Below are positions 18,270-25,973 of a stretch of 64,000 nt of DNA, one piece after another (within the stretch, counting starts at the first letter, position 1; every line of letters begins with the position of its first letter). A model generated the notes under the pieces. That model was not told the origin of the DNA and made no database searches. It was given only the letters and a program-made list of their open reading frames with translations. Source of the stretch: an uncultured Prevotella sp. (GTDB taxonomy: Bacteria > Bacteroidota > Bacteroidia > Bacteroidales > Bacteroidaceae); NCBI GenBank assembly GCA_946614435.1, contig CAMOGW010000010.1, positions 16,564 through 80,563 of the forward strand, written 5' to 3'. The translations under genes and the position numbers were made by a program.

Positions 18270-18845
18270 TCAGATTCTCTCAATGTCGCTCTTATTGATG
18301 CGTACGTAGGCAAAGCCGATGCCATGCAGCAGGACCCCCACATAAAACTCGGAGTTGTGAACACTGTAGATGTCGCCTTCCAATCCCTGGAACGGTCCAC
18401 GCACCACTCGGAACTTGTCGCCCTCAAGAAATGTCTTGCGCATGTGTCCGTCCAACTCGACAGGTACGTCGCTCTGGCCTAACATAAAGCGCAACTTCTC
18501 TATCTCGCCATCTGATATTATAGCAGGAGTCTTTTCTCCAGGATTGACCAACAGACCACGGACATAAGAGAGGCGTTTCAACTCAACAAAGAGAGTAGGC
18601 AGACACCTGACGAAGACAATGTTGGGGATAACTATGCGTTGTATCTTTTTCTTACGGTCGCTCCAGAACCTGATTTCTTCCTGGACGGGCACATAGCATT
18701 CATCCACCAGAGGCTCCAACTGACGTGCCACCTGCCGTTCACAGTTGGTGTGCACAAGGGCTGCCACCCACGTGCTGGTCACGGCTACGCCGCCGTCTGT
18801 CACATTGGCAGGCGAAAGATGAGTCACTTCTGAATGGTCGTACAT
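18270..18845 (-). CDS. upxY: UpxY-type NusG-family transcription antiterminator
   Basis: The ATG at 18845 gives 191 residues; a TTG 12 codons upstream is open but less likely. An NGN domain starts at STWVAALVHTNCERQVA and includes IVIPNIVFVRC, followed by a KOW-like C-terminal domain with RVVRGPFQGLEGDIY. UpxY proteins bind RNA polymerase at the leader of their own capsule operon and allow read-through of the long transcript. This gene is first in the 16-gene operon with a -7 box close upstream, the expected arrangement. No UpxZ-type antagonist is visible. Confidence 0.93.
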   Translation of the reverse strand: MYDHSEVTHLSPANVTDGGVAVTSTWVAALVHTNCERQVARQLEPLVDECYVPVQEEIRFWSDRKKKIQRIVIPNIVFVRCLPTLFVELKRLSYVRGLLVNPGEKTPAIISDGEIEKLRFMLGQSDVPVELDGHMRKTFLEGDKFRVVRGPFQGLEGDIYSVHNSEFYVGVLLHGIGFAYVRINKSDIERI

Positions 18846-18901
18846 AAACGAATGTTGAAAATTTTCGAATCCGCTATACAATGCGACATTTTTATTATTT
18901 G

Positions 18902-18909
18902 CAAAATTA
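18902..18909 (-). promoter_or_regulatory. -7 box of the exopolysaccharide operon
   Basis: The minus strand reads TAATTTTG here, an exact TAnnTTTG Bacteroidetes -7 match, about 57 bases before the upxY ATG. A TTTG lies 14 bases further upstream, closer than the usual 18-21, so the -33 element is not well defined. Confidence 0.6.
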
Positions 18910-18994
18910 TATAATTTTCATCACAAATCTTGAAAACGAATGTACTCATTAAGTTTCTTTAATATATTATCCATGTTTTTTTACTATTCAGCCA

Positions 18995-19261
18995 TCATAT
19001 GCTAATTTTGACTTCTTTTCCCTTTTGTGCTTCTGCTTGTCGTAGTGAGAAACGCTCTGCTTTCACTCCGTTTGCTATAACTTCACTTTTGGGAATGTCC
19101 ACGTCCAGTTTCCGCCACAGCACCTTTGCAATGCCTGTACGCCTAATGCTGATGCCATCAATGCTTGCGCCGCTGGCTATCAGTCTTTCCTTCCCTGTCT
19201 TGACTGTCTGAAGTTCCAAATCCTGTCCTCCGTTGTTTGTTTGCGCTTCAAAGGTGGTCAT
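18995..19261 (-). CDS. Small protein of unknown function
   Basis: The ATG at 19261 gives 88 residues rich in Lys, Glu and Ile (MTTFEAQTNNGGQ to EAQKGKEVKISI), without signal peptide or membrane helix. It is not similar by eye to a family I recognise. It stands alone between the DUF3791/DUF3990 module and the start of the exopolysaccharide operon, with about 200 bases of non-coding DNA upstream. It could be a remnant of a longer mobile-element gene. Confidence 0.45.
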   Translation of the reverse strand: MTTFEAQTNNGGQDLELQTVKTGKERLIASGASIDGISIRRTGIAKVLWRKLDVDIPKSEVIANGVKAERFSLRQAEAQKGKEVKISI

Positions 19262-19466
19262 TTTATTTTGATTTTCAATGAATCTGCAGCGATTTTCTTC
19301 AAAAGATTCCCAAGATTCAGTCGAGTCCTGCCAAGAGCATGTTGGAGTTGTATGCAGGAGTTGATGGTGAAGAAATGAAACGATATATGTAATGTCAAGT
19401 CTAATTACTGATTCTATTCTCTAATCCAATATTTTTTATGAGACGGTTCTTTTCATGCTCTTTTGT

Positions 19467-19688
19467 TTACTGGCTGCAAACCTGCTCCTTGTATTCCAAC
19501 ATCAACTCGTCAGCCAGATACTCGTCACTGCGGCAATGCATGTCGGCCACGCCCTCACTGATGAGTTTATACGTGTCAGAATCATAGAAGAAAGCCAAGG
19601 CATCCTCAAGCGACAAGCCTGATTCCTTTGCAAAGATAGCCACAATCCTTGCATATTTCATCTGAAGTATCGTCTTGTTGGCTTCCAT
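19467..19688 (-). CDS. DUF3791 protein (second copy of the module)
   Basis: The 73 residues match the DUF3791 pattern: ILQMKYARIVAIFAKESGLS, EDALAFFYDSDTYKLI, EGVADMHCRSDEYLADEL. The gene starts 2 bases after the DUF3990 stop, so the two are surely co-transcribed. DUF3791 and DUF3990 proteins are commonly encoded side by side in gut bacteria. I infer an antitoxin-like or accessory role for this small protein. Confidence 0.85.
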   Translation of the reverse strand: MEANKTILQMKYARIVAIFAKESGLSLEDALAFFYDSDTYKLISEGVADMHCRSDEYLADELMLEYKEQVCSQ

Positions 19689-19690
19689 AG

Positions 19691-20164
19691 TTATACCCTT
19701 TCAGCTTTAATGAAATGAAGATGACGGTCAAGCATCAGTCCGTTCAGAATGCATAACTGGTGGTTCGGCTTCTCGTATTTCAATCTGCCTAATGCTTCGT
19801 CCTTGGAAATGACTCCCACGAAATAGAGGTCAACGGTATTAAAAACCTTGTCGTTTGCTACGCCGCCAGCCACGGCATCATACGTCTGCTGTGGCTTCTC
19901 TCCCTTCCTGCAAATGGCCACATAGTCGAGCCATTCTTCATCGTAACTTGGAAAGGATTTGATGGTAAAGTCTGGTGTTTCCTCATCCAGTTCATACTCA
20001 TTAATGAATGCCTCCTTGCCTCTACGAGTGAATCGCTCGGCATAGCGGACGGCCTGTTCACGAATGGTTGTCAGGTAGAAGCCCTTTCCGAAATCCAGCT
20101 TGTCGCGTGAATGCAGCACGTCGGGCTTTTCAATGATTGATGTTGATGCGTGATAGAGTCTCAT
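19691..20164 (-). CDS. DUF3990 protein, candidate ADP-ribosyltransferase-like toxin
   Basis: The 157 residues match DUF3990: MRLYHASTSIIEKPDVLHSR, DFGKGFYLTTIREQAVRYA and INEYELDE. The LYHAS start followed by GKGFYLT is the layout of ADP-ribosyltransferase-fold proteins (H-Y-E or R-S-E types), so NAD-dependent modification is a reasonable prediction. The gene is flanked on both sides by DUF3791 genes; its ATG overlaps the upstream stop by 4 bases. I infer a toxin or effector with small partners. Target and activity are unknown. Confidence 0.85.
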   Translation of the reverse strand: MRLYHASTSIIEKPDVLHSRDKLDFGKGFYLTTIREQAVRYAERFTRRGKEAFINEYELDEETPDFTIKSFPSYDEEWLDYVAICRKGEKPQQTYDAVAGGVANDKVFNTVDLYFVGVISKDEALGRLKYEKPNHQLCILNGLMLDRHLHFIKAERV

Positions 20165-20376
20165 GCCAGTGCTCCCCTTTCTTTTAACACTTCCGTCAGT
20201 TCTTCTACAAGATAGTCCTTGCTGAACGTGTGCAACACGTCATAGCAGGGCACAATATAGTCGTTCAGTACTCCCGACGACCGTAGGGCACCATACACCT
20301 GCGACGCACTCTTATGAAGCGCATCCGACAGGCTGCCAACGCAGAAGGTGATAAAGTCCAAATGCTCCGTTCTCAT
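20161..20376 (-). CDS. DUF3791 protein (first copy of the module)
   Basis: The 71 residues (MRTEHLDFITFCVGSL, QVYGALRSSGVLNDYIVPCY, LHTFSKDYLVEEL) fit the DUF3791 family but diverge from the copy at 19467. The gene leads the three-gene set, with an ATGA overlap into the DUF3990 gene and a strong -7 box about 20 bases upstream of its ATG. Two different DUF3791 partners around one DUF3990 gene is noteworthy. Confidence 0.82.
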   Translation of the reverse strand: MRTEHLDFITFCVGSLSDALHKSASQVYGALRSSGVLNDYIVPCYDVLHTFSKDYLVEELTEVLKERGALA

Positions 20377-20396
20377 ACTTCATATGCTTTTGGGTG

Positions 20397-20404
20397 CAAA
20401 GTTA
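20397..20404 (-). promoter_or_regulatory. -7 box of the DUF3791/DUF3990 operon
   Basis: The minus strand reads TAACTTTG, an exact TAnnTTTG match followed by CACC. It leaves a leader of roughly 14 bases before the ATG at 20376. No good -33 TTTG is seen at standard spacing. Confidence 0.65.
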
Positions 20405-20578
20405 CAATACTTTTTCTATAAAGCATCCTTTTAGTTTGAATTTCTGTGTATTGTCCCCAAATAAAACAGCCACTACGGACGGCCTGTAAAATATAATAAT
20501 ATGGAGAAACAAAGGGCGGGAAACCGAGGCCGAGGATGTCGGAATGTGTTCCCGATATTACTTTTTATGAATTATCGC

Positions 20579-21487
20579 TTACTCTGATATTAGCTTGCAA
20601 ATCATATACAGTTCTGAAGGAAAAACTCTGCAACTTTCATTGATTAACTTCGTAATGGTCTCTTTCTTGAAATCTCCTTTGGGCTGTATTTCTTCGGTGC
20701 CTTCTTTTTCCACCATTACACTGAGTCCGCCATTATAATCAGTATCTTCCTCGAATTCATATTCAATACAATAATATTTGTCCTTCTCTGTTATATGACG
20801 TTGCAAAATACTTCCCACAATTTCTGCAAAGGCTGGATTGTCAGTTCTAAAAATGAGTGTTTCCCAATAATTATGAGCATACTCTCCATGTCGGAAACTA
20901 TACTTGCAGCTAGCATAGGCTCTATTCTCTGCAGAATATAGGAATTTGATATAATCCGTAAATTGGATGTTGTCAGCTATTTCCAACACTTTATATGGCT
21001 CTGTACCCGAACGATCCCAATACCTTCTCTCGCTATTCTGTATCCTGTCTAATTGGCAAGAATCAATTTCAAAATCATTCTCTACATAATAATTGAGAAT
21101 CTGACAACATCCAGCAAACTCGTGTACTGTTCCTTTAAATTCGAATTCTCTTTTTTCTGAAAAGCATTTGTTAAAAAGGTTGCAGAAGAATACATAAACA
21201 GTATCATCTACACTTCCTGTTTTGTACCGATCATTATTAGGCACAGCTTCTGCTTTTACTATATATATACGCCCTATTTTTACCTTACATGGATAAAGAG
21301 AACAGTCTTCTATGTCTAAGATTCCAATCTCTGCACATACGTTACTTTCATTTGAGCCTTTAGGCACTCCTGTCCTTTTAATAAAGTAAACATATTCATC
21401 TACAATATCCAAATGCGTATGTGGCAAACTATACGTACTACGATATTTATATGTATTTCTGTCAATCAGCTCTATACAGTCATTCAT
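20579..21487 (-). CDS. Unknown protein, third gene of the restriction-modification operon
   Basis: The 302 residues have no signal peptide or membrane helix and are rich in Tyr, Cys and acidic residues (for example YCIEYEFEEDTDYNGG). I do not recognise a family. The start lies 12 bases after the stop of the BsuBI/PstI-type endonuclease on the same strand, so it is almost certainly in the same transcript. It could be a third component of the R-M module or unrelated cargo. Confidence 0.75.
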   Translation of the reverse strand: MNDCIELIDRNTYKYRSTYSLPHTHLDIVDEYVYFIKRTGVPKGSNESNVCAEIGILDIEDCSLYPCKVKIGRIYIVKAEAVPNNDRYKTGSVDDTVYVFFCNLFNKCFSEKREFEFKGTVHEFAGCCQILNYYVENDFEIDSCQLDRIQNSERRYWDRSGTEPYKVLEIADNIQFTDYIKFLYSAENRAYASCKYSFRHGEYAHNYWETLIFRTDNPAFAEIVGSILQRHITEKDKYYCIEYEFEEDTDYNGGLSVMVEKEGTEEIQPKGDFKKETITKLINESCRVFPSELYMICKLISE

Positions 21488-21499
21488 TTCAATAAAATA

Positions 21500-22411
21500 T
21501 TATCTCGGGCCTAAGAATTTGTCACCATTCATATGAATCATGTGGTCTGGCATTTCGGCTAGCCAGATTTCTGTTTCCCATGCAAGTTTCTCAGAAAACT
21601 TTTTATAAGTCTTGAAGTCAAGGAATGCTGTAACAAATATTTTCCCTGCTTTCACCCCATCTGTCATTTCTGTTATCTCTTGTATTCGCTTGGGATCCAT
21701 AGGCCCAACAGATGTAACTGCCTCTATAAAATAAATCCAATCCTTATCAGCCCGATAAAGTACAACGTCTGGCATTTTGTCGTGTAAGGTGATTGTAAAT
21801 CCCAATTCCTTCAGACGATCTTCGTTTTTCACAAGGTCTTTTTGAATTGTGTCACCCACATAAAGGCATTCTGCATTTGGCGCAAACCTCGGTGCAAATT
21901 CTTCAATAATGGCTTTCTGTAGATGGTTATGCTTGCCGGGGCTGAACGTGAAATCTATGCCATTGATTTTAACTGGCATTTTTGCCATCTTCCTCTTTGA
22001 AGCATAAATTTCTATAAGACTTTGATGATTTCTAACAAATGTTTTTAGAGGTCTATTTGATACATCAATCTTGCGGATGACTTTCAAAAAGTCCTCTGTT
22101 AAGCGATAACGGTAATCCGGGCTGTTGGTCGCTTTTGTATTATCTTCCACTATGGCAGCTGTACGAAAGTGGTGTATCGCCTGTTTGCGGAATGTTTCAC
22201 GAGTATTTTCCTTATAGCTCTTGTTGTAGTTCTCGTTGACAAATGCAATGATATCGTGTATTCTTATCCATTCATTGGATGCTTTTGCCCATGGGGTGTC
22301 TTCCTTTAGGTTGGCCATTCCAAGAATGGTAAGGGCACATAAATTTGATTGTTGATACTGAGGGAGCCCTATAGCTTTTAGAAGTTTCCTTACTTGTTCT
22401 ATCTTATCCAT
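21500..22411 (-). CDS. Type II restriction endonuclease, BsuBI/PstI family
   Basis: The 303 residues have a helical N-terminal domain and a C-terminal nuclease domain. The latter contains FSPGKHNHLQKAIIEEFAPR, LYVGDTIQKDL, and MPDVVLYRADKDW followed by IYFIEAVTSVGP, a PD-(D/E)xK-like layout characteristic of the BsuBI/PstI endonuclease family. Known members cut CTGCAG, so that site is predicted here. The gene overlaps the end of the partner methyltransferase by 13 bases, and that order lets the methylase be made first. The reading frame looks intact. Confidence 0.92.
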   Translation of the reverse strand: MDKIEQVRKLLKAIGLPQYQQSNLCALTILGMANLKEDTPWAKASNEWIRIHDIIAFVNENYNKSYKENTRETFRKQAIHHFRTAAIVEDNTKATNSPDYRYRLTEDFLKVIRKIDVSNRPLKTFVRNHQSLIEIYASKRKMAKMPVKINGIDFTFSPGKHNHLQKAIIEEFAPRFAPNAECLYVGDTIQKDLVKNEDRLKELGFTITLHDKMPDVVLYRADKDWIYFIEAVTSVGPMDPKRIQEITEMTDGVKAGKIFVTAFLDFKTYKKFSEKLAWETEIWLAEMPDHMIHMNGDKFLGPR

Positions 22412-23868
22412 TTGTCTATGATATTATTGCAGTTTTGTTCTGTTAGTTCCATTCCTATCAGTTCTCGCCCCATTTGGCGTATGGCCTCTTTTGAGGGTAC
22501 AGGCATTAGGTTTATTTCCGTTGAATTTACCTGTGTAGAACCGTTGAGAATTCTGTAATAGGAATCGTACAATGTAGAATTGAGAATAACAAAAAGCCCA
22601 TAAGCCAATTCTGGATTGTCACATTTTATGTAATTTATTTTGTTCTGAGTGCTGATGTACTTATATTGGCTGTGTTCTGCTTTCAGATAGATACCGCATT
22701 GCAAACGGCGCTTTTCTTCCTTTGAAGTGAATCGCTTCACAAAAAGATAATCTGTGTTTTCTTGCAAATAGCCGGCTCTGTCCGTTAAGATGTATTCTGC
22801 CTCTCGACCAACTGGCCATGACACACGGCCATTCTTGATGTGTTGAGAATAGAATAACGGGTAGGAGCCATCCACGTCGTTATCGCGCAACACTTCACGA
22901 GTCCGGAAGTCCACAATGATTCCTGTGCGCATTTTCAAATCGTCGGATTCCAATGTGTTAGTCTGACTATTTACGCGTGAAAGGATATCTGCTTCCTCTT
23001 GGCTAGTAACTAGAAAGACGAATTGATTGGGGGCTATGATGGTATTGTAATTAACCCTATAAAACTTCATATCTGCAAAGTCGGAAGTTTCCGAAGAGGA
23101 CATTTCTACATATTGGGGCTTCGTTCTTGTTTTCTTTACTTTGATAATCATCGTTTCCTGCAAAACAGATTCGCCATCAAACACTTTGTCGCGACTGCCG
23201 AAAATATGAATGTTTGTTATTACACAATGGCGGAACAAGTATTTGCGGAACCGCTCAAAATAGGCTCCTGAAGTCCACGAGCGAGGAATGATATAGACCA
23301 ATTCCTCATCGTTCTTCAGGTTGTTAATACCCATAGCCCAGAAAAGGAAATACAAATTGGGTGCACCATAACAAACTTCCGGCATGGCTTTGGCCTCTGG
23401 AGCATCTTTGGCAATCTTCAAATATGGAGGGTTGCCGATAATCATATCATACTTCTCGGCCTCTTTCTTATAAAGATCTGTCGAAACAAAATTCTGTGAT
23501 GTCAGATAATTATCTATACGAATCTCATATTTGATACCGTATGTATTCTTCAGATTCTCCAAATTCTCAGCAAGCGTAGGTAGAACTTTTACATCATTCT
23601 CAAAGCATACAACAATTATCTCGCCCTTATATCCGCTGCTCCTCAATCTTTCGACCAATGCTGTTGCCAGTAGTCCAGTACCAGCCCCAGCGTCTAACAG
23701 TTTCAATTCCGGCTTCGTGAAATCTATCGAGAAAAGCGAGGCCATGAATTCTGCTGTTTTCCTGGATGTGAAGAATTGCCCATACTTTTTGCGCTCCTTC
23801 TTGGGAATTGACTCCACAAAAGATGCAGTAACGTTGTATGCTGTATTTAATGCTTCGTGCTGAGACAT
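22399..23868 (-). CDS. Adenine-specific DNA methyltransferase, BsuBI/PstI type
   Basis: The 489 residues show KKYGQFFTSRKTAEFMASL, the SAM-binding motif LLDAGAGTGLLATAL, and the catalytic NPPYLKIA of N6-adenine methyltransferases, followed by a C-terminal recognition region. Length and order fit M.PstI-type enzymes, which methylate the adenine in CTGCAG. It is first in the R-M operon with a -7 box just upstream. CTGCAG occurs many times in this window (for example 13253, 17334, 20929, 24199, 27677, 30565), so host sites would need this protection. Confidence 0.93.
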   Translation of the reverse strand: MSQHEALNTAYNVTASFVESIPKKERKKYGQFFTSRKTAEFMASLFSIDFTKPELKLLDAGAGTGLLATALVERLRSSGYKGEIIVVCFENDVKVLPTLAENLENLKNTYGIKYEIRIDNYLTSQNFVSTDLYKKEAEKYDMIIGNPPYLKIAKDAPEAKAMPEVCYGAPNLYFLFWAMGINNLKNDEELVYIIPRSWTSGAYFERFRKYLFRHCVITNIHIFGSRDKVFDGESVLQETMIIKVKKTRTKPQYVEMSSSETSDFADMKFYRVNYNTIIAPNQFVFLVTSQEEADILSRVNSQTNTLESDDLKMRTGIIVDFRTREVLRDNDVDGSYPLFYSQHIKNGRVSWPVGREAEYILTDRAGYLQENTDYLFVKRFTSKEEKRRLQCGIYLKAEHSQYKYISTQNKINYIKCDNPELAYGLFVILNSTLYDSYYRILNGSTQVNSTEINLMPVPSKEAIRQMGRELIGMELTEQNCNNIIDKWIR

Positions 23869-23887
23869 TTTTTGTTCCTTTTGCCTG

Positions 23888-23895
23888 CAAAATTA
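23888..23895 (-). promoter_or_regulatory. -7 box of the restriction-modification operon
   Basis: The minus strand reads TAATTTTG followed by CAGGC, an exact TAnnTTTG match about 20 bases before the methyltransferase ATG at 23868. This gives a very short leader. The first arm of a long inverted repeat (23906-23998) lies directly upstream and could overlap the -33 region. Confidence 0.6.
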
Positions 23896-23905
23896 CACAA
23901 ATTTC

Positions 23906-23998
23906 TTTGATTTTCGACCTGTAATTGCAAAAATCATATAAAATACGATTGGTTTGTGCAGAATTCTCTTTAAAACTACTCGAAATGAAAGAAAAAGT
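23906..23998 (+). repeat. Arm 1 of a 93-base imperfect inverted repeat
   Basis: This stretch matches the reverse complement of 25400-25493 over its whole length, about three quarters identical by eye. The best-kept blocks are TTTGATTT, AAAATCATATAAA, TTTGTGCAGA and AAATGAAA. The two arms enclose the broken DUF2490/phosphate-transporter genes. The shared ATG near the inner end suggests that both may be old 5' regions of one gene family. Confidence 0.6.
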
Positions 23999-24329
23999 AG
24001 TAAATCTGCGACTTAAGAAGGCTGAACCGAGACGGAAATGATCCGACGAAAAATAAAAACGGGTAAAAAGAGCCTTTTTGGACGTTTTCAAAATTGGATG
24101 GGGAAAAACGGACGATTTCTGGATGATGGAAAATAAAAAAAACGACAGCGGCGACGATTCGCGAGGTGGTGGCTTGGATGATGGCGGCAACGAATAACCT
24201 GCAGAGGTGCATGCATCTGAAAACTAATCATCGGTAACCAAGGCTAATGAGTACCTTGCTTGCCGATTTTCGTATGGTATCCCTCAGTACGAGTAGCACG
24301 GCTATTCGTGACAATGCCGTTTCGCAGAT

Positions 24330-24361
24330 ATTGCAATCTCATGACATTGTGAGGTTGCAAT
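24330..24361 (+). promoter_or_regulatory. Inverted repeat upstream of the DUF2490 remnant (possible operator)
   Basis: ATTGCAATCTCA and TGAGGTTGCAAT form arms pairing at 11 of 12 positions around an 8-base loop. The repeat ends 43 bases before a -7 box (24405). This could be a regulator site or a hairpin; nothing identifies the regulator. Confidence 0.35.
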
Positions 24362-24404
24362 AATCATGTATTACCAGTGCAACACGTTTGTAATAATCTG
24401 TCTG

Positions 24405-24412
24405 TATTTTTG
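24405..24412 (+). promoter_or_regulatory. -7 box upstream of the DUF2490 remnant
   Basis: The plus strand reads TATTTTTG then CAGCG, an exact TAnnTTTG match 47 bases before the ATG at 24460, so the truncated gene may still be transcribed. Confidence 0.5.
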
Positions 24413-24459
24413 CAGCGTCAACGGAGGGGCTTGACCATATTCCTCGTTGACACAGAAGT

Positions 24460-25002
24460 ATGGATAAAGAAAAAGCTGAAAGAATTATCAAGATTGTCAA
24501 TTGGGTGAGATACATCATCCTCGCAGTGTTCCTGACATTTGTATTTGTTGCGCTGTCTAAGGCGCAAACGACGCATGACTTTGGTGTTTGGTATAGTGCT
24601 GGTATGGAAAAGAAAATCAGTGCTGACTGGAAAGCAGGCATCGGTATGGAATTGCGTACAAAGCATAGGCGCGAGTATATTGACCGATGGAAACTGGACA
24701 TTCACAGCATGTATAGGATTCATCGGCATTTCAAGTTGGGTGCCGCTTACGAGTTCCACATTAAAAATCAAACGACAGGTGGCGAAACCGTTTCTTTACT
24801 GCACCATCGTTTCATGGCGGATGTAGTACCCTCTGTGTCTGTCAGTAGCTGGCTTAAATTATCGCTAAGGGAAAGATACCAATACACCTACAGGATGGCC
24901 AAAGACGACATGGACGCCCGCCACGAGCATCATCTGCGCAGCAGGATTCCTTCTCGTCAATTCACTCTCTCAGATGTACTATTGTCTGAAGCGCATGGGT
25001 GA
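24460..25002 (+). pseudogene. Truncated DUF2490 outer-membrane barrel gene
   Basis: After a membrane segment at about residues 16-35, the 180-residue frame reads THDFGVWYSAGMEKKIS, GIGMELRTKHRREYIDRW and KLGAAYEFH, a clear DUF2490 start. Similarity stops near HEHHLRSR (about base 24945), after which the frame runs through DNA that is coding in another frame. DUF2490 proteins usually continue for several more strands, so the 3' end is lost. The break coincides with the start of a phosphate-transporter fragment, which points to one internal deletion joining two neighbouring genes. Confidence 0.75.
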
Positions 25003-25321
25003 GTCGTGCAGGGAGCATGTCGGCAACAATTTCAGTCCCGTTCCGAGTGAGTATGCCAATGAGTTTCTCGTCTTGCGAAATGAGATGATGCGTCTGTACC
25101 TTCGGTCTCTCGATAGTGCGTCGGCATCCCAGATACGTAATGATGCTGCCGTACTTCAGTCATCACTTTCCGATTATCGCAAGCGCATCATTCATGACAT
25201 CCAGACCTGCCAACTCAACATCGAAGCCATGACCGTATTCCTGAGCATCGTCCAAGAGTCTCAAGAACTCCTCAGCGCCCTTCGCCATCTGATGAGGGGG
25301 GAGGGCAAGATAGGAGAATGA
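24929..25321 (+). pseudogene. 3' remnant of a PiT-type inorganic phosphate transporter
   Basis: In the frame of 24974, open back to about 24929, the sequence reads a hydrophobic end (FLLVNSLSQMYYCLKRM). A helical cytoplasmic tail follows: CREHVGNNFSPVPSEYANEF, LRNEMMRLYLRSLDS, LNIEAMTVFLSIVQESQELL. This resembles the PhoU-like C-terminal tail of Bacteroidetes PiT family transporters. The main membrane part of the gene is absent. The fragment overlaps the end of the DUF2490 remnant in a different frame, as expected for a deletion junction near 24930-24945. Confidence 0.65.
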
Positions 25322-25399
25322 CCGTATCATCTCTATCTATAGTCTTTGGGACAGGTAAATGGGGCTTACTATGACCACGTGCCTACTTACCTGTCCCCC

Positions 25400-25493
25400 A
25401 CTTTTGTTTTCATTTTTGCGATTTTGACAAGTAATCTGCACAAATCCATCATAATTTATATGATTTTCGCAGTTTGAAGGTCTGAAATCAAAG
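25400..25493 (-). repeat. Arm 2 of the 93-base imperfect inverted repeat
   Basis: The reverse complement of this stretch aligns with 23906-23998 (see that entry). It lies about 80 bases past the end of the phosphate-transporter remnant. Confidence 0.6.
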
Positions 25494-25683
25494 TGTTTTG
25501 GTGTCGAGAAATACTTTCTTCATTTTAGAATTACGGCAACAAAGATACAAAGATTTTTCAAATAATCGCCATTTGGGGCAAATCTTTCTATAATTGATTG
25601 GCTAAAAAACTCATTTTGTGGCCGAAGAGCCGTTATATAATAATCTGTCCGTTTAAGTTCCGATTTAACAGAATTGTAAAAAC

Positions 25684-25827
25684 ATCTGCTCCATCTGCTC
25701 CCTTTTTGCAATGTGTTGATTATGAGATAGTTGCAAACGGAGCAGATGATTTTTATCTGCTCCCATCTGCTCCGCTGCTAAATGGTTGATATATAGGATG
25801 TTGCGTAGGGGAGCAGATGGAGCAGAT
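25684..25827. repeat. Seven ATCTGCTCC units in alternating orientation
   Basis: Direct copies lie at 25684, 25693, 25755 and 25765; inverted copies (GGAGCAGAT) at 25739, 25810 and 25819. The order is two forward, one reverse, two forward, two reverse. Each forward pair can fold onto the reverse unit(s) that follow, through a loop containing GTTGAT, giving two related hairpin units of about 70 bases. This may be a structured RNA, a protein-binding array or a small non-autonomous element. Confidence 0.7.
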
Positions 25828-25894
25828 GTTTTGCAAACTTTTCATGTATAGTAAAGAATGACTTAGCAGAACTGTAACAAGACTGTTTCGCTTG

Positions 25895-25973
25895 CGGTTA
25901 ACTCATGTCCTGTTTGTGGTTATCTCATGCCGTATTTGTGGCTAATTCATACTCTGTTTGCGGCCATTTCATG
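25895..25973. repeat. 22-base tandem repeat, 3.6 copies
   Basis: Units start at 25895, 25917, 25939 and 25961 (partial) and share the pattern YGGYTAnYTCATnYYnTRTTTG. They differ at several positions, so the array is old or under selection for the shared core (TCAT and TTTG). Confidence 0.7.

Larger units (their letters stand above)
23869..24459. other. 591-base gap upstream of the restriction-modification operon
   Basis: No convincing gene is seen. The stretch holds the R-M promoter, arm 1 of the 93-base inverted repeat, a Lys/Arg-rich stretch with stops in all useful frames, an 11/12-base inverted repeat at 24330-24361 and a -7 box at 24405 that points right. Confidence 0.6.

Noticed and set aside
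23627..24212. Minus-strand frames upstream of the methyltransferase
   Set aside because: Composition is Phe/Ser/Arg-biased, and the longer frame overlaps the methyltransferase gene in another phase.
25684..25973. Possible CRISPR array
   Set aside because: Units are 9 or 22 bases, partly inverted, and there are no uniform spacers or cas genes.
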